5,856 nt of DNA from Ahrensia sp. (GTDB lineage Bacteria; Pseudomonadota; Alphaproteobacteria; Rhizobiales; Rhizobiaceae), in assembly GCA_024639025.1 (NCBI GenBank), contig JAHEJF010000057.1, positions 2,336 to 8,191 on the forward strand. Reading direction: 5' to 3'. Position 1 is the stretch's first letter. The number at the start of each line of letters is the position of its first letter. A program made the translations under genes and the position numbers. The notes below the pieces were generated by a model. That model was not told the origin of the DNA. It searched no databases and was given only the letters and a program-made list of their open reading frames with translations. Below, piece after piece: positions 4,869 through 5,856 of this stretch.

Positions 4869-5856
4869 TATTTTCCCAGCTGTTCTTTGAGCGCCTGCAG
4901 CTTTGCAAATGGGCTATCGGGGTCGATTCTCTTTGGCTTGCCTGATGGGCTGGCCTGACCACGATTGTCGCCCGGTTTGCCCTTGCTTTTGGACTTTGAA
5001 TCTCTGCGTGGTTTGTTGCCGCCCTTTCGAGCGTGGTGCTTATCGCCAGTCCGCGCTCCCCTGTTTCGATTACCAGCCCGCTCAAATCTTGGCTGATGCC
5101 AAATCAGTGTCGGCTTTGGCTCGTCTTCAGTTGCTTCGGCAGCAGGTTCGTCTTTTGCACTTTCAGTCTCTTTGGCAGCCTCAACCGGTGCTTCATCACT
5201 GGTTTCATCGCCGCCTTTTTCTGCCGCAATGTCTCCTGTGCTATCTGGCGCAGGTTTTGGTCCGTGCTCTGCCTGCAATGCCGCGATTGCCTGCTTAGCA
5301 ACCTCTGCTTCCATCGGTTCGGCCTTGTACCCCAATCCCTTCAAAACCGCTTCCATATCCTCGGCGGTCGCACCAAGAATGGACATCATGGCTGGAGTGA
5401 CCACAAATTTACCATCGCCGAAGGCACCCTCGGGCAAATCATTGCCAGCTTTCCAGTATACCGCAGGCCGGATGAGATCGGCCAGGCGCTCCAATATGTC
5501 CACCCGAACAGCGCGTGGGCCCAGCAAGCGATAACCTGCCAATTTGTAAAAGACCGGATCATAGCCTTCGTCGGTTTGTAGCGATGTGCGTCCGCTTGCC
5601 AAAAGTGCCACAACTTCGCCATTGCCGGGATTTTCTTTGCCTTCATTGAAGATTGCCCAGAGCAAGGTCAGAAGGCCTGCTGGTGCGGGCTTGATGAGCA
5701 CCGGCACAAAGATGTGGTAAAACCCGAAGCGAACACCATACCGTCTCAGCGCAGCCCGTCCATCCTGGTCCAGGGACTTGACGTCATTGGCGATGGTACG
5801 GCGCTCGACGATTCCCTGATGTTCGATAAGCTGGAAAGCAATGCCGCGGGCTATGC
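4868..5856 (-). CDS. Superfamily 2 helicase, C-terminal part (MgpS-like), with a charged low-complexity tail
   Basis: The frame runs without a stop from 4868 to the right edge, so only about the last 329 residues are present; the DExH helicase core and start codon are outside the window. The first visible part (ERRTIANDVKSL, then ALRRYGVRFGFYHIFVPVLI) and the following LKPAPAGLLTLLWAI-like stretch match, from memory, the C-terminal region of alphaproteobacterial ATP-dependent helicases annotated as MgpS-like or SUV3-like. A folded domain appears to continue to about 5300. The remaining roughly 145 residues are low complexity: an acidic Ala/Glu/Asp section, a short conserved-looking island (PTLIWHQPRF), a strongly basic Lys/Arg/Gly/Ser section, then a final DPDSPFAKLQALKEQL motif. 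The basic part probably binds nucleic acid. Its stop overlaps the S4 start, making the two one translational unit. The helicase assignment is by family recall, because no catalytic motif is visible here. Confidence 0.75.
   Translation of the reverse strand, partial: IARGIAFQLIEHQGIVERRTIANDVKSLDQDGRAALRRYGVRFGFYHIFVPVLIKPAPAGLLTLLWAIFNEGKENPGNGEVVALLASGRTSLQTDEGYDPVFYKLAGYRLLGPRAVRVDILERLADLIRPAVYWKAGNDLPEGAFGDGKFVVTPAMMSILGATAEDMEAVLKGLGYKAEPMEAEVAKQAIAALQAEHGPKPAPDSTGDIAAEKGGDETSDEAPVEAAKETESAKDEPAAEATEDEPKPTLIWHQPRFERAGNRNRGARTGDKHHARKGGNKPRRDSKSKSKGKPGDNRGQASPSGKPKRIDPDSPFAKLQALKEQLGK

Noticed and set aside
5033..5581. Plus-strand open frame of 182 codons opposite the helicase
   Set aside because: It mirrors the low-complexity helicase tail and the preceding domain, and the translated product shows no family resemblance.

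Overview
The window looks like an ordinary chromosomal segment of an alphaproteobacterium, most likely a Hyphomicrobiales (Rhizobiales) member with roughly even GC (judged by eye). The evidence is the set of gene types: an RpoH-type sigma-32 factor, a CarD/CdnL regulator with an acidic tail, an Azotobacter-FdI-type 7Fe ferredoxin, an Hsp15-like S4 protein and a DEAD-type helicase with a long charged tail. From memory, these are commonly clustered in this order in rhizobia and relatives.

Layout. Plus strand, left: the 3' end of an ABC ATPase that resembles ThiQ (3-401), then a 120-base gap and a complete M48 zinc metalloprotease, probably a lipoprotein (523-2034). Minus strand, from the right edge leftwards: the C-terminal part of a helicase (4868-5856, running off the edge), the S4/Hsp15-like gene coupled to it by a TAATG overlap (4467-4868), fdxA with a GTG start (4023-4361), carD (3081-3677) and rpoH (2047-2913). 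The M48 gene and rpoH converge with only 12 bases between their stops.

Transcription. Helicase and S4 are clearly one unit. fdxA follows after 105 bases that hold a 15-base inverted repeat. carD is set apart by a 345-base gene-free stretch. That stretch carries a good sigma-70-like promoter about 200 bases before the carD start, and therefore implies a long leader with several inverted repeats, including a perfect 16-base palindrome. carD ends in a strong intrinsic terminator, so rpoH probably has its own promoter in the 115 bases before it.

Functionally the block leans towards stress physiology and global control of transcription: a heat-shock-type sigma factor, an RNA polymerase promoter-complex stabiliser, a ribosome-rescue-type RNA-binding protein and an envelope quality-control-type protease. 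No mobile element, CRISPR array, tRNA or rRNA was seen. I found no undescribed multi-gene system; the least explained sequence is the non-coding DNA before carD and fdxA.
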